Assembly (NCBI RefSeq): GCF_000702665.1
Contig: NZ_JNJA01000016.1
Coordinates: forward strand, 1 to 64,000
Source: Solidesulfovibrio alcoholivorans DSM 5433
GTDB lineage: Bacteria > Desulfobacterota > Desulfovibrionia > Desulfovibrionales > Desulfovibrionaceae
Reading direction: 5' to 3'
Length of the DNA: 64,000 nucleotides
The notes under the pieces are model-generated. The model did not search any database. It saw only the letters and a list, made by a program, of their open reading frames with translations, and had not been told where the DNA came from. A program made the position numbers and the translations under genes. Numbering within the stretch: the stretch's first letter is position 1; the number at the start of each line of letters is the position of its first letter. Shown here one piece after another: positions 55,824-63,995 of the stretch.

Positions 55824-57007
55824 GCGTTGGGCGCCGCCGCGGCCGCGTCTTGCCGTATGGAGACCTTGGACCCGTCGCGCAGCCTGTCCGCGCCGTCGAC
55901 CACCACGGTTTCGCCCGCGGCAAGCCCCGAGTCCACCACGACGTCGGTGCCCACGGCAAGGCCCGTGACCACGGGGCGCATGGACACGGTATTGTCCGCG
56001 CCGACCACGAACACGTGCGCGCCCTTGGGGCCGCGCAGCACGGCCGCGGCGGGCACGAGCACGACGTTTCGCCTGTTTTCGAGCAGCAGTTCGGCATTGA
56101 CGAACTGGTTGGGGAAAAGGGCCTCGTCCTTGTTGTCGAAAAGCGCCCGCAGCTTGACCGTGCCCGTGGAGACGTCGATCTGGTTGTCGGTGGTCGCGAG
56201 TTTCCCCTGGGCCAGCTTCTCGCTCATGGTGCGGTCGTAGGCGGTCACGGGGAGCGATTCGCCGGCGAGCAGCTTGCGGCGCACCTTGGGCAACTGGTCC
56301 TCGGGCAGGGTGAAGACCACGCTCATGGGCGACATCTGGGTGATGACGCAAAGGCCGTTCTCGTCCGTGCTTTTGACCATGTTGCCGGGGTCGAGCTTGC
56401 GCAGGCCCACGCGGCCGGAAACGGGCGCGGTGATGCGGCTGTATTCGATCTGCAGCTTGGCGTTGTCGATCTGCGCCTTGTCCGAGCGCACCGCGCCCTC
56501 GTACTGGCGCACGAGCGAGGCCTGGGTGTCCTTGGTCTGGCCGGCGAGCATGTCCTTTTTGACGAGGTTGTCGTAGCGCGCGAGGTCGGCCCGGGCGTTT
56601 TCCAAAAGGGCCATATCCTTGGCCAGCTGGCCCTCGTATTGGTTGCGCTGGGCCTCGAAGGAGCGCGGATCGATCTGGGCGAGCAGCTCGCCTTCCTTGA
56701 CGAACTGGCCTTCCTTGAAGCGCACCTCGGTCAGTTCGCCGTCCACGCGGCTTTTGACCGTGACGGTCTTAAGCGGCGTGACCGTGCCGATGCCCGAAAG
56801 CGTCACCGGGGCGTCGCCGGTCCTGGCCTTGGTCACGGACACGGATACGACCATGGGCCCCATGCCCGGGGGCGGTCCCTTGGGCTGGGCCCGGCCGTCG
56901 CGGTCCGCGAAAAACCACAGCCCGCCGCCCACGGCGAGGAGCGCGAGAATGACGGCGGCGGTGCGAAAGGAGCCGCGTCGGGGCGAGGCGTCCTGGGGAG
57001 ATGGCAT
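55820..57007 (-). CDS. mdtA: RND membrane-fusion protein, MdtA-like
   Basis: 395 residues; the ATG at 57007 has AAGGA eight bases upstream, while an ATG three codons earlier overlaps that site. A signal-anchor helix (about 15-35: [19 protein letters not shown]) is followed by lipoyl/barrel-sandwich halves ([37 protein letters not shown]), a helical hairpin (about 110-175) and beta-barrel and membrane-proximal domains. It bridges the RND trimer to the outer-membrane channel. First gene of the three-gene minus-strand operon. No regulator gene is adjacent. Confidence 0.94.
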   Translation of the reverse strand: MPSPQDASPRRGSFRTAAVILALLAVGGGLWFFADRDGRAQPKGPPPGMGPMVVSVSVTKARTGDAPVTLSGIGTVTPLKTVTVKSRVDGELTEVRFKEGQFVKEGELLAQIDPRSFEAQRNQYEGQLAKDMALLENARADLARYDNLVKKDMLAGQTKDTQASLVRQYEGAVRSDKAQIDNAKLQIEYSRITAPVSGRVGLRKLDPGNMVKSTDENGLCVITQMSPMSVVFTLPEDQLPKVRRKLLAGESLPVTAYDRTMSEKLAQGKLATTDNQIDVSTGTVKLRALFDNKDEALFPNQFVNAELLLENRRNVVLVPAAAVLRGPKGAHVFVVGADNTVSMRPVVTGLAVGTDVVVDSGLAAGETVVVDGADRLRDGSKVSIRQDAAAAAPNA

Positions 57008-57557
57008 GCGGGACATCCTTGTCAGGGTTGACGTTGCCGGAAAAACGAATGCCGGAAACGGCGTTGCGAACCCACGTCGTATCCGGCAGGCCAAAGGTTA
57101 CATCAGCGGGGAAAAGCCTGCCAGTCCCCTTGCGGGGAGATTTTCAAACCGTCAGGTCGCGGCCGGGACGATGCGCGTCACGCCGGACTGGCGCAGGCCG
57201 TCCCGGCATCGGCGTTTTTGGGGGCGGCCTGCGACAGCCTGTCGCCCGCAACCCCGGTGAGGTTTCATGTCCCGGTCGGGATTATCGTGATACGTCGGCC
57301 GCGAGCAATTCCCCCACGGCTTCCATCCGCGCAATGCGTGACAAAAGATAGCCTGCCGCGCGCCCCTGCCGGTCGCGGACAATTTTGCATCGCCTAGCTG
57401 CGAAAACGTCAGGCCCTTGGCGGGGGGTTGCGGGTGCGGCAAAAGGCAGCGGCGGTTTCTGCGGCAGGGAGGGAAGGCGCACGGGGGGAAGGACGGGACG
57501 GGTCGCCCCGCGAGGGGCCGGAAGGGGACGCCCCCTTCCGGTCGGGGCATTTCGGCT
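57008..57557. other. Intergenic stretch upstream of the efflux operon
   Basis: About 550 bases with no well-supported gene. A minus-strand frame 57282-57482 ends in a plausible-looking peptide (RAAGYLLSRIARMEAVGELL) but lacks a ribosome-binding site. A perfect 10-bp hairpin CCGGAAGGGG/CCCCTTCCGG (57518-57541) lies just beyond the stop of the Cys-rich gene and may act as its terminator. The efflux promoter should lie in the left part. Confidence 0.4.
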
Positions 57558-57761
57558 TCAGATGGCCCCGCTGAAGCGGGCGAAGCTCATGCATTCGAAC
57601 CGGTTGGAAAAGGGACAGGGCTCCTTGGCAAACCACTTTCTTTTCGGGCACCAGTAGGCGTTCTTGAAGGGTTCGTTGCACCCGGAGGACGTTGTGGCCT
57701 TGCGGGTGAACGATCCGATGCGCATCCTGCCGTCCGAGTGGCTCATGCGGATAACGGCCAT
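57558..57761 (-). CDS. Small Cys-rich protein, possible zinc or Fe-S binder
   Basis: 67 residues. The ATG is preceded by GGAGGTGACGACC, one of the best sites in the region; the longer frame upstream is a shadow. The C-terminal 45 residues contain four cysteines spaced C-x12-C-x9-C-x8-C (SSGCNEPF, YWCPKRKWF, KEPCPFSN, FECMSFAR) among aromatic and basic residues. This could form a small metal-binding knuckle or an RNA/DNA-binding module. I do not recognise the family. It is divergent from the RdgC-like pair with about 190 bases between starts. Confidence 0.65.
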   Translation of the reverse strand: MAVIRMSHSDGRMRIGSFTRKATTSSGCNEPFKNAYWCPKRKWFAKEPCPFSNRFECMSFARFSGAI

Positions 57762-57954
57762 GGTCGTCACCTCCGTCTGCACGAAAGAATGCATAAGCCG
57801 GGCCAACGGCAAGGCGGCGCTTTTTGCCAACCCGTTGCCATGGCGACGATTTCCCCCACCCTGCCCCGCCCCCTGGCGCGACGGCCGGATTTGATCTATC
57901 ACCCAGCCCATGCCACGCGCCGGCCGGGTCTCCCGGCAGGCAAAGGAGGACGCT

Positions 57955-58572
57955 TTGGGACTTTTGGCCGCAAGCGGCGGATTCACCCGTTACAGGATCG
58001 TGGGGGAGGTCAAGAACGACATCCTGCGCGAAGCCCCGGACCGCCTGAAAAAATACGCGTTTACCGACATCGACAACACCGCCGACGAACGCTCCTTCGG
58101 CTGGGTCGCCTTCGAGGACTACCTGGACACCGAATGGCGCGGCGCGCCCCCGGAAAAAGGCCACTACCTGGCCTTTTCCCTGCGCCTGGACACGCGGCGC
58201 GTTTCGCCAGCGGTGCTCAAAAAGCACATGCGCCTGGCCATCGACCAGGAAAAGGAACACAACCTCGCCTCGGGCAAGAATTTCGTGTCCAAGGAGCGCA
58301 AGAAGGAGATCGCCGAACGGATCAAGCTCTCGCTCATGGCCCGCGCCCTGCCCATCCCGGCCGTGTTCGAAGCGGTCTGGAACACCATGGACCAGGTCGT
58401 CTGGCTGTGCTCCACCAACAGCAAGGTGCAGACCCTTTTCGAGGACCTCTTCACCATGACGTTCGAGATGCACCTCGAGCCGCAGACCCCGGCCTTCCTG
58501 GCCGAACGCATGCTCGGCGTCGAACGCGCCCTGGCCCTGGAACACATCGAACCGAGCCGGTTTGACGGATAA
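57955..58572 (+). CDS. RdgC-like recombination-associated protein
   Basis: 205 residues from a TTG start with a perfect AAAGGAGG five bases upstream; an in-frame ATG 45 bases earlier has no site. LLAASGGFTRYRIVGEV, FGWVAFEDYLD, HYLAFSLRLDTRRVSPAVLKKHM, and the run VSKERKKEIAERIKLSLMARALPIPAVFEAVW resemble RdgC (partly quoted: VSKERKKEIAERIKLSL). RdgC is a ring-shaped DNA-binding protein that limits RecA activity. At 205 residues it is shorter than E. coli RdgC (about 300). The next gene may hold the missing part. Confidence 0.75.
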   Translation: MGLLAASGGFTRYRIVGEVKNDILREAPDRLKKYAFTDIDNTADERSFGWVAFEDYLDTEWRGAPPEKGHYLAFSLRLDTRRVSPAVLKKHMRLAIDQEKEHNLASGKNFVSKERKKEIAERIKLSLMARALPIPAVFEAVWNTMDQVVWLCSTNSKVQTLFEDLFTMTFEMHLEPQTPAFLAERMLGVERALALEHIEPSRFDG

Positions 58573-58595
58573 GGCGGGGAGAAAAACGAAAAGAG

Positions 58596-58640
58596 GCCTC
58601 CGGCGGCCAGGAGGGGGTGCCCCCCTCCTGGACCTCCTCG
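58596..58640. repeat. GC-rich interspersed repeat element, copy 1
   Basis: CCTCCGGCGGCCAGGAGGGG, then a palindromic centre and CCCCTCCTGGACC. The same CCTCCGGCGGCCAGG...CCTGGACC frame occurs at 61354. It lies between the RdgC-like gene and its companion and forms a strong hairpin without a T tract. Confidence 0.65.
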
Positions 58641-58686
58641 ACGGGGAAAAGGGACCTATTAGCGCGGCAATGCCGGGAGACGGTCG

Positions 58687-59214
58687 ATGGACATCAATAT
58701 GGCGGAAGCCAAGAATCCGGTGCTGGGGCAGGACTTCCTGACCTGGCTCTGGTTCAAGAGCGAAAAAAGCGGCTGGCTGTTCAAGCTGCCGGACGGCTCC
58801 GAGGTCAACGTGTACCTGGAGCAGAAGATATCGGTGCGCGGCGGCGAGGGCGAGGACGCCGAAACGGCCACGGTTTCCGGGCCGCACGCCCAGTTCGCCG
58901 AGGCGCGCCTCGGCGTCAAAAGCGGCAAGCGCGTGGACCGCGCGCTGATTCGCTTCGAGCAGGACGGCGAAACCTGGACCGTCACGGTCAAGGCCGACGA
59001 CTTCACCCTCAACTCCCTGCGCACGCCCAAGATGGAAACGCGCAGCGAGGAAGGCGACGACCCGGACGCCAAGGTCCTGGAAAAGCTCTACCTCGTGGAA
59101 AAATGCGCCGGCTTTTTCGACGCCCTCTACAGCCAGTTCCTGACCGTGCGCTTGAGCCAAGGCTGGACCGGCGAACTGTCCGATTTCGCCGAATGGCTGC
59201 GCGAGGGCGTCTAG
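58687..59214 (+). CDS. Conserved protein, companion of the RdgC-like gene
   Basis: 175 residues, RBS GGGAGA. It begins MDINMAEAKNPVLGQDFLTWLWFKSE, followed by a beta-rich part (VNVYLEQKISVRGG, EDAETATVSG) and ends with LEKLYLVEKCAGFFDALYSQFLTVRLSQGW. The GQDFLTWLWF element resembles the central part of longer RdgC-type proteins, so it and the preceding product may be two parts of one functional unit. It has no signal peptide or membrane segment. The link is based on similarity seen by eye and on operon position. Confidence 0.65.
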   Translation: MDINMAEAKNPVLGQDFLTWLWFKSEKSGWLFKLPDGSEVNVYLEQKISVRGGEGEDAETATVSGPHAQFAEARLGVKSGKRVDRALIRFEQDGETWTVTVKADDFTLNSLRTPKMETRSEEGDDPDAKVLEKLYLVEKCAGFFDALYSQFLTVRLSQGWTGELSDFAEWLREGV

Positions 59215-59223
59215 CCCCGGCGG

Positions 59224-61443
59224 TCACTTCGAGGTCATGACGCACACCCCGTGCCATTCCTCGGGCGGGGTTTCCAGACAGCGGCGGCAGCGTTCCACAT
59301 AGGACGCCGCCGCCGCGTCGTTTTCCGCCAGCGCTTCGAAGCCCGCCAGCGCCACGTCGAATGCGCCGGCGATAAACGCCTCAAGGGCGGCGGCAAAGGC
59401 GTCCAGGCTTTCCCGGCGCGAAGCGGCGTCCTTGGGCCACAGCGGTTCGTGAACCGTGACGGCCTCGGCCCGCCCCACCACCTCGACCAGCGCCACGCGC
59501 CGCGAGGCGACCGCCTCGCCCGCGGCCGCGCGCGTGGCCTCGGACATCATCGTGTACGTGCCGAACTGCTTGTTGACGCCCTCCAGGCGCGAGGCCAGAT
59601 TCACGGCATCGCCGAGCATGGTGTAGTCAAAGCGCGAATCCGAACCCATGTTGCCGACCACGGCCTCGCCCGTGTTGAGGCCCACGCGCATGTACATGGC
59701 ATGCCCGGAGAGCTCCCGGAACGCCGGGCGCAGTTCCGCGAGCCTGTCCTGGCAGCGCAACGCGGCGCGCACGGCCCTGGCGGCATGGTCGGGCTGGTCA
59801 AGCGGCGCGTTCCAGAAGGCGATGATGGCGTCGCCCTCGTACTTGTCCACCGTGCCCCCCTCCTCCAGGATGATGTCGGTCATGGCCGTCAGGTATTTGT
59901 TCAAAAGCGCCGTGAGCTCCTGCGGCGCCATGCCCTCGGAGATGGAGGTGAAGCCCTGAAGGTCGGAAAAGAAAATAGTCAGTTCGCGCAACTCGCCGCC
60001 AAGGCTCATGCGCTCGGGATGGGCGATGAGCGCCTCGATGACGTCAGGGCTCAAGTACTGCTTGAAGGCCGACTTGATGAAGCGTTTCTGCTTGCCTTCC
60101 GTGGCGTAGCCGATCAGCACCGCCACGCCGAGCCCGCCGGCCACGGCGGCCTGCGGCAGGGCCAGAGGCAGCCACCAGCCCAACGCGTAGCCGCCAAGGG
60201 CCAGCGCCATGGGCAGCGGCAGAAAGACCGCGAGGACGACCGCGCCGGCCACGGCCCCGGAGGACAGGGAAAAGAGCGTGGCCCCGACCACGGCAAGCAG
60301 CCCCGCCAGCAGCCAGCCCGACCAGTGCGGCACCACGCGCAAAAAATCGCCGGTGAGCAGGCTCTGCAAGGCCTGGGCATGGATCTCCACCCCGGACGTC
60401 ACCCCGGCCACGGGCGAGGGGCGCAGGTCGAGCAGCCCCGGCGCGGAAAACCCGAACAGCACGTAGCGGCCTTTGAAGATTGACGGGTCCAGGGTCGGCG
60501 TGCCGCCTTCGCGCAGCGCCAGCTCGCTTTGGATCACCTGCGCCGCGGACACGGCCGGGAAATCCGCCGAGCGCCGCCAGCGCGGAATGCAAAGTCCGGC
60601 GTCGTCGAGCGGCACGGCAACCGGTCCCAGGCGCAATGTATGCCCGGAGATGGCGGCCGCCATGCCCGGCTCGGCCAGCATGCGCGCGGCCAGGGGCAGG
60701 GACGGCACGGGCTTGCCGTCGAAGACGCCGAAAAGCCCCACACGGCGGTAGATGCCGTCGAATTCCGGCTCCTGGCTCACGTTGCCGAGGATTTTCGCCC
60801 CGGCCGCCACCTCGGGCACGGGAAAGGCCGCCTTGGGGAAAACCGGGGCAACGGCCGGATCGACGCCGGCAAGCCAAGCGCCCAGGCCCGCGATGGCCAG
60901 CGGATCGGGCGGCATGTCGGCGGGCCAGTCGCCGGCCTTCCCGGACTCGCGGCCGAGAAAGACCGGCAGCGCGAACCTGCCGAGCCGCTTGCCGGCGTCG
61001 GCCAGGGCCGCGTCGTCGGCCACGCCGTAGGACGAGGGTTCGGTGTAGAGCACGTCGAACGCCACGGCCTTGGCCCCGGCGCGGCGGCAGAAATCGAGGA
61101 TCACGCCGTAGACCTCGCGCGGCCACGGCCAGGACAGGCCGTTCTCCCTGGCCCCCCAGTCCAGGCTCGCCTGGTCGAGCAGAACGAGGCGCACCGCGTC
61201 CGACGGCGGTCCCTCGGGAGCCATGAGCCTGGCGCGCCAGTCGAACGTGCGCGCCTCGAAGGAGATGACGATGCCGGTCAGCGACAAGCCCCAGGCCAGA
61301 GCCAGCCCGGCACACCCGGCAAGGAGGCCGTGGAGGAGTCGTTTGCGGAGGATGCCTCCGGCGGCCAGGGCGCTGCCCTGGACCCGCCGGGGGGGATCAT
61401 CCCCCCCGGACCCCCTGGATGGGGGTATTGGTTGCTTGTTCAT
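59224..61443 (-). CDS. CHASE2-domain adenylate/guanylate cyclase
   Basis: 739 residues from the ATG with AGGA six bases upstream. After a short N-terminal part, a membrane helix (about 35-58) leads to a periplasmic CHASE2 domain (about 60-355, with FDWRARLMAP, VLLDQASLDWG, AFDVLYTEPS, GRYVLFGFSAPG). Three helices follow (about 380-460), then a class III cyclase domain (about 500-690) with LTIFFSDLQGFTSISE, VDKYEGDAIIAFWNAP and FDYTMLGDAVNLASRLE. Metal-binding aspartates and the transition-state N/R are present, so it should be active. Residues about 8-30 are encoded by the GC-rich repeat at 61354-61420. The signal sensed is unknown. Confidence 0.92.
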   Translation of the reverse strand: MNKQPIPPSRGSGGDDPPRRVQGSALAAGGILRKRLLHGLLAGCAGLALAWGLSLTGIVISFEARTFDWRARLMAPEGPPSDAVRLVLLDQASLDWGARENGLSWPWPREVYGVILDFCRRAGAKAVAFDVLYTEPSSYGVADDAALADAGKRLGRFALPVFLGRESGKAGDWPADMPPDPLAIAGLGAWLAGVDPAVAPVFPKAAFPVPEVAAGAKILGNVSQEPEFDGIYRRVGLFGVFDGKPVPSLPLAARMLAEPGMAAAISGHTLRLGPVAVPLDDAGLCIPRWRRSADFPAVSAAQVIQSELALREGGTPTLDPSIFKGRYVLFGFSAPGLLDLRPSPVAGVTSGVEIHAQALQSLLTGDFLRVVPHWSGWLLAGLLAVVGATLFSLSSGAVAGAVVLAVFLPLPMALALGGYALGWWLPLALPQAAVAGGLGVAVLIGYATEGKQKRFIKSAFKQYLSPDVIEALIAHPERMSLGGELRELTIFFSDLQGFTSISEGMAPQELTALLNKYLTAMTDIILEEGGTVDKYEGDAIIAFWNAPLDQPDHAARAVRAALRCQDRLAELRPAFRELSGHAMYMRVGLNTGEAVVGNMGSDSRFDYTMLGDAVNLASRLEGVNKQFGTYTMMSEATRAAAGEAVASRRVALVEVVGRAEAVTVHEPLWPKDAASRRESLDAFAAALEAFIAGAFDVALAGFEALAENDAAAASYVERCRRCLETPPEEWHGVCVMTSK
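61354..61420. repeat. GC-rich interspersed repeat element, copy 2 (inside the cyclase 5' end)
   Basis: GCCTCCGGCGGCC followed by the palindrome AGGGCGCTGCCCT (61367-61379), GGACCCGCC, and a second palindrome of seven G, ATCAT and seven C (61389-61407). An inverted relative lies at 61539-61594. Confidence 0.75.
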
Positions 61444-61479
61444 ACGTATTCCTGCGCCTGAAGGGCGACGGACAGTTGC

Positions 61480-61532
61480 GGGCGCGCGTTGCTTCCGACC
61501 TCGCAATGCGAGGCCGGAAGCAACGCGCGCCC
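61480..61532. repeat. 25-bp stem inverted repeat upstream of the cyclase gene
   Basis: Arms 61480-61504 and 61508-61532 (ends GGGCGCGCGTTGCTTCC / GGAAGCAACGCGCGCCC) are complementary except for one position, with a 3-base loop. No T tract follows on either strand. It would form a very stable hairpin in the leader or in DNA. Confidence 0.8.
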
Positions 61533-61538
61533 GCCATC

Positions 61539-61594
61539 GGGGGGGACCGGGGGGCATCATGCCCCCCGGCGGGGTTCGGGGCAGCGCCCCGATC
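61539..61594. repeat. GC-rich interspersed repeat element, copy 3, inverted
   Basis: Read on the minus strand it has GGGGCGCTGCCCC, then ACCCCGCCGGGGGGCATGATGCCCCCCGG (given in part: GCCGGGGGGCATGATGC) and a C run. The order is the same as copy 2, but the orientation is opposite. It lies 20 bases beyond the M48 protease stop. Confidence 0.7.
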
Positions 61595-61612
61595 TTCCCT
61601 CTTCCCTTTTTC

Positions 61613-62527
61613 CTAGATATTCCCGAGCGCCGCCTTGAAACGGGCCACGCGCGCGGGCGGTTCCGTGATCTCGGCCACGCGGGCGAGGCTCGCCAGTTCG
61701 CTGATGCGGTCCTGTGGCGCGGGGTGGGTCTTGGCGAAGTCCGCGCCGCCGGGGGTGAGGCGTTTTTGCATTTCCGCCAGCATGTCGGGCAGCCCGGCCG
61801 GGTTGTAGCCGGTGCGGGTGAGGATGGTGACGGCGGTCTTGTCGGCCTGGTATTCCAGTGTCCGGGAGTAGCCGTTGTTGACCATTGTGGTCATGATGTC
61901 GCCGATGGAGTCGGCGAAGATGTTGGTCAGGCGCGCAAGCTCCCCGCCGCCGGCGTGCTTAAGGGCCTCGCCACCGATGATGGCCAGGGCTTCGGTGGTG
62001 CGCGAGCGCTTGATGGCGCGCAGGGCGTCCTTGTTCTGGACGTGGGCGATCTCGTGGGCGAGCACGGCTGCCAGGGCGTTTTCCCCGGCGCAGCAGCGCA
62101 GCATGCCGCGCGTGATGAAGACGAGCCCGCCGGGCGCTGCAAAGGCGTTGATCTCCGTGGAGTCGAGGATCAGGAAGTGGTAGCCGCCGTAGGTCTGCGG
62201 CATGTCCGAAAACATGGCCAGGGCCTGGCCCACCTCGTTGACGTACTGGTTGGCCTTGGCGTCGTGCAGGGGCTTGTACTTGGCCAGGACCGACGCGCCC
62301 ACGGCGCGGCCGATGTAATATTCCTGCTCGGGGGTGAAGTCCTCGGCGGCGTGGGCCACCGCGCTTGCGCCCTTGACGGCCGAGGCGGCGTAGTCGCCGA
62401 CCGGCGCGCCGCCGATGCTGCCGAAGGAGCCGAGCACGCGGGAGACAGCATCGGGGTTGTTGCAGCCGAAAAGCAGCAGGCCCGCGACGCAGAGCCCGGC
62501 CAGGGAAAGGAGGATGCGCGGCTTCAT
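61613..62527 (-). CDS. M48-family metalloprotease lipoprotein
   Basis: 304 residues; the ATG overlaps the stop of the preceding gene (ATGA). A lipoprotein signal (KPRILLSLAGLCVAGLLLFGC) places it in the periplasm on a membrane. The zinc motif HEIAHVQNKDALRA carries HExxH, and the third ligand is likely the glutamate in RTLEYQADK. FAAPGGLVFITRGML precedes it, as in BepA/LoiP-type M48 proteases that act in outer-membrane protein quality control. It has no TPR repeats, so it is closer to LoiP-like forms. It is cotranscribed with an SH3-domain protein. Confidence 0.92.
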   Translation of the reverse strand: MKPRILLSLAGLCVAGLLLFGCNNPDAVSRVLGSFGSIGGAPVGDYAASAVKGASAVAHAAEDFTPEQEYYIGRAVGASVLAKYKPLHDAKANQYVNEVGQALAMFSDMPQTYGGYHFLILDSTEINAFAAPGGLVFITRGMLRCCAGENALAAVLAHEIAHVQNKDALRAIKRSRTTEALAIIGGEALKHAGGGELARLTNIFADSIGDIMTTMVNNGYSRTLEYQADKTAVTILTRTGYNPAGLPDMLAEMQKRLTPGGADFAKTHPAPQDRISELASLARVAEITEPPARVARFKAALGNI

Positions 62528-63006
62528 TTCGCGCCTCCCTGGGGCTTGATGCCGCCCTGGCTCAAAAAGGCCAGCAACTGCGCCGGATCGTATTTGATGC
62601 GCTCCATGGCGTCCACGGCAGCGAAGTCGCCGCCGTGGCTGCGGCGGTAGTCGGCCTCGACCTCGGCGGAGAAGCCCTTGCCGGCCAGGGCCATTTCCTT
62701 GCCCGAGACGCCGCCGGCCGTTCCCTGGCCGGAAGACAAGGCCAGCTTGCCCGTGGTCAGGGCCGAGCGGTGCATCCAGCCGGAGACGCCGCCGGGCAGC
62801 GTCACCTTGGCCCAGTCGCCCTGCTCCTGGCCCACGTCCACGCTCTGGCCGTAGGTGGCCTTGCCCACGATTTTGCCGAGAAACGACGGCGTTTCCCGCA
62901 CCTGCCCGTCGCGCACGGACACGCTCATGACCTTGGCGGCCGCGGCGACGGCGCAGGTCAGACACAAGGCCAGGGCAAAAGCCATGGCCGGTTTCCTCAT
63001 TTGCAC
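62524..63006 (-). CDS. Exported SH3b-domain protein
   Basis: 160 residues from a GTG start with AAGGAG seven bases upstream (an ATG two codons on is also possible). The signal peptide covers about 1-24 (cut after VAAAA). A bacterial SH3 domain follows (about 28-85, with SVSVRDGQVRETPSFLGKIV, GQSVDVGQEQGDWAKV and GWMHRSAL). The C-terminal part is helical. Such domains bind cell-wall peptides or proteins. Coupled translation with the M48 lipoprotease suggests that the two work together in the periplasm. Confidence 0.88.
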   Translation of the reverse strand: MQMRKPAMAFALALCLTCAVAAAAKVMSVSVRDGQVRETPSFLGKIVGKATYGQSVDVGQEQGDWAKVTLPGGVSGWMHRSALTTGKLALSSGQGTAGGVSGKEMALAGKGFSAEVEADYRRSHGGDFAAVDAMERIKYDPAQLLAFLSQGGIKPQGGAK

Positions 63007-63107
63007 GGCGATCTCCTTCCCGGCGCGCCTCGCGCCGGCCTTGACGCGCGCCCCACGAGCAGGCGGGCGCGGCCGTGTGCATGACGATTATTCGTCAAAA
63101 CGACACA

Positions 63108-63995
63108 TCATCGAGAAACGGTCACATGTGCCAGCTTCTCGAAATAGCGAATGATGCTGGCGTGATCGTCCTCACCGCAGCCATCGGCGAGCATGGCCTG
63201 CATCACTTCCATGACCGAGGCCGTCAACGGCAATGGCGCATGCAATTCGTTTGCCGTGCGCAACACGTTGGCCAGGTCCTTGACGTGGAGCTTGATGCGA
63301 AAGCCGGGATCGAACTTGCGGTCCATGACCAGCGGTGCCTTGGCGTCGAGGACCGTGCTGCCGGCAAGTCCGCCGCGAATGGCCTGATAGACCATCTCGG
63401 GCTCCACACCGGCTTTCGTTGCGAGCACGAGGGCCTCGGACATGGCCGCGATGTTGAGCGCGACGATGACCTGGTTGGCGAGCTTGGCCACGTTGCCGGC
63501 CCCGACCTCACCCACGCGCACGACCGAGGCGGCCATGGCGGCGAGCACGGGTTTGACGGCCTCGAAATCCGCGACGTCGCCGCCGGCCATGACGGAAAGC
63601 ATGCCGTCCACGGCCTTGGGCTCGCCGCCGCTGACCGGCGCGTCGAGAAAGCGCACGCCCACCGCGGCGAGCGCCGCCCCGATCTCCCGGCTGGCCAGGG
63701 GGGCGATGGAGCTCATGTCCACGACGTAAAGCCCGGGCTTCGCGCCGTGGATGACGCCGCCTTCGCCGAGCACCACCTCGCGCACCTGCGGCGAATCCGG
63801 CACCATGGTGATGACCAGTTCGCTCGCCGCGGCCACGGCCGCGGGCGAAGGGGCGTAGACCGCGCCATGGGCGGTCACGGCGTCCACGTTGGCCTGGGCG
63901 CGGCTGAAAACGGTGAGCGCGTAGCCGGCCTTAAGCAGATTGCGGCACATGGGCTTGCCCATGATGCCAAGGCCGATGAAGCCGATTTTTTTCAT
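63108..63995 (-). CDS. Beta-hydroxyacid dehydrogenase (tartronate-semialdehyde reductase-like)
   Basis: 295 residues, apparently complete, with its start six bases from the window edge. The NAD(P)-binding loop GFIGLGIMGKPM (5-16), the substrate-binding DAPVSGGEPKAVDGML and the catalytic-lysine region GNVAKLANQVIVALNIAAMSEAL define the 3-hydroxyisobutyrate dehydrogenase family. It is most like 2-hydroxy-3-oxopropionate reductase (GarR/GlxR), which makes glycerate. Succinic-semialdehyde reductase activity (GLYR) is an alternative. Upstream context lies outside the window. Confidence 0.9.
   Translation of the reverse strand: MKKIGFIGLGIMGKPMCRNLLKAGYALTVFSRAQANVDAVTAHGAVYAPSPAAVAAASELVITMVPDSPQVREVVLGEGGVIHGAKPGLYVVDMSSIAPLASREIGAALAAVGVRFLDAPVSGGEPKAVDGMLSVMAGGDVADFEAVKPVLAAMAASVVRVGEVGAGNVAKLANQVIVALNIAAMSEALVLATKAGVEPEMVYQAIRGGLAGSTVLDAKAPLVMDRKFDPGFRIKLHVKDLANVLRTANELHAPLPLTASVMEVMQAMLADGCGEDDHASIIRYFEKLAHVTVSR

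Noticed and set aside
57282..57482. Minus-strand 66-codon frame upstream of the efflux operon
   Set aside because: The end looks protein-like, but there is no ribosome-binding site and the first half is proline-rich shadow. Not enough support for a gene.
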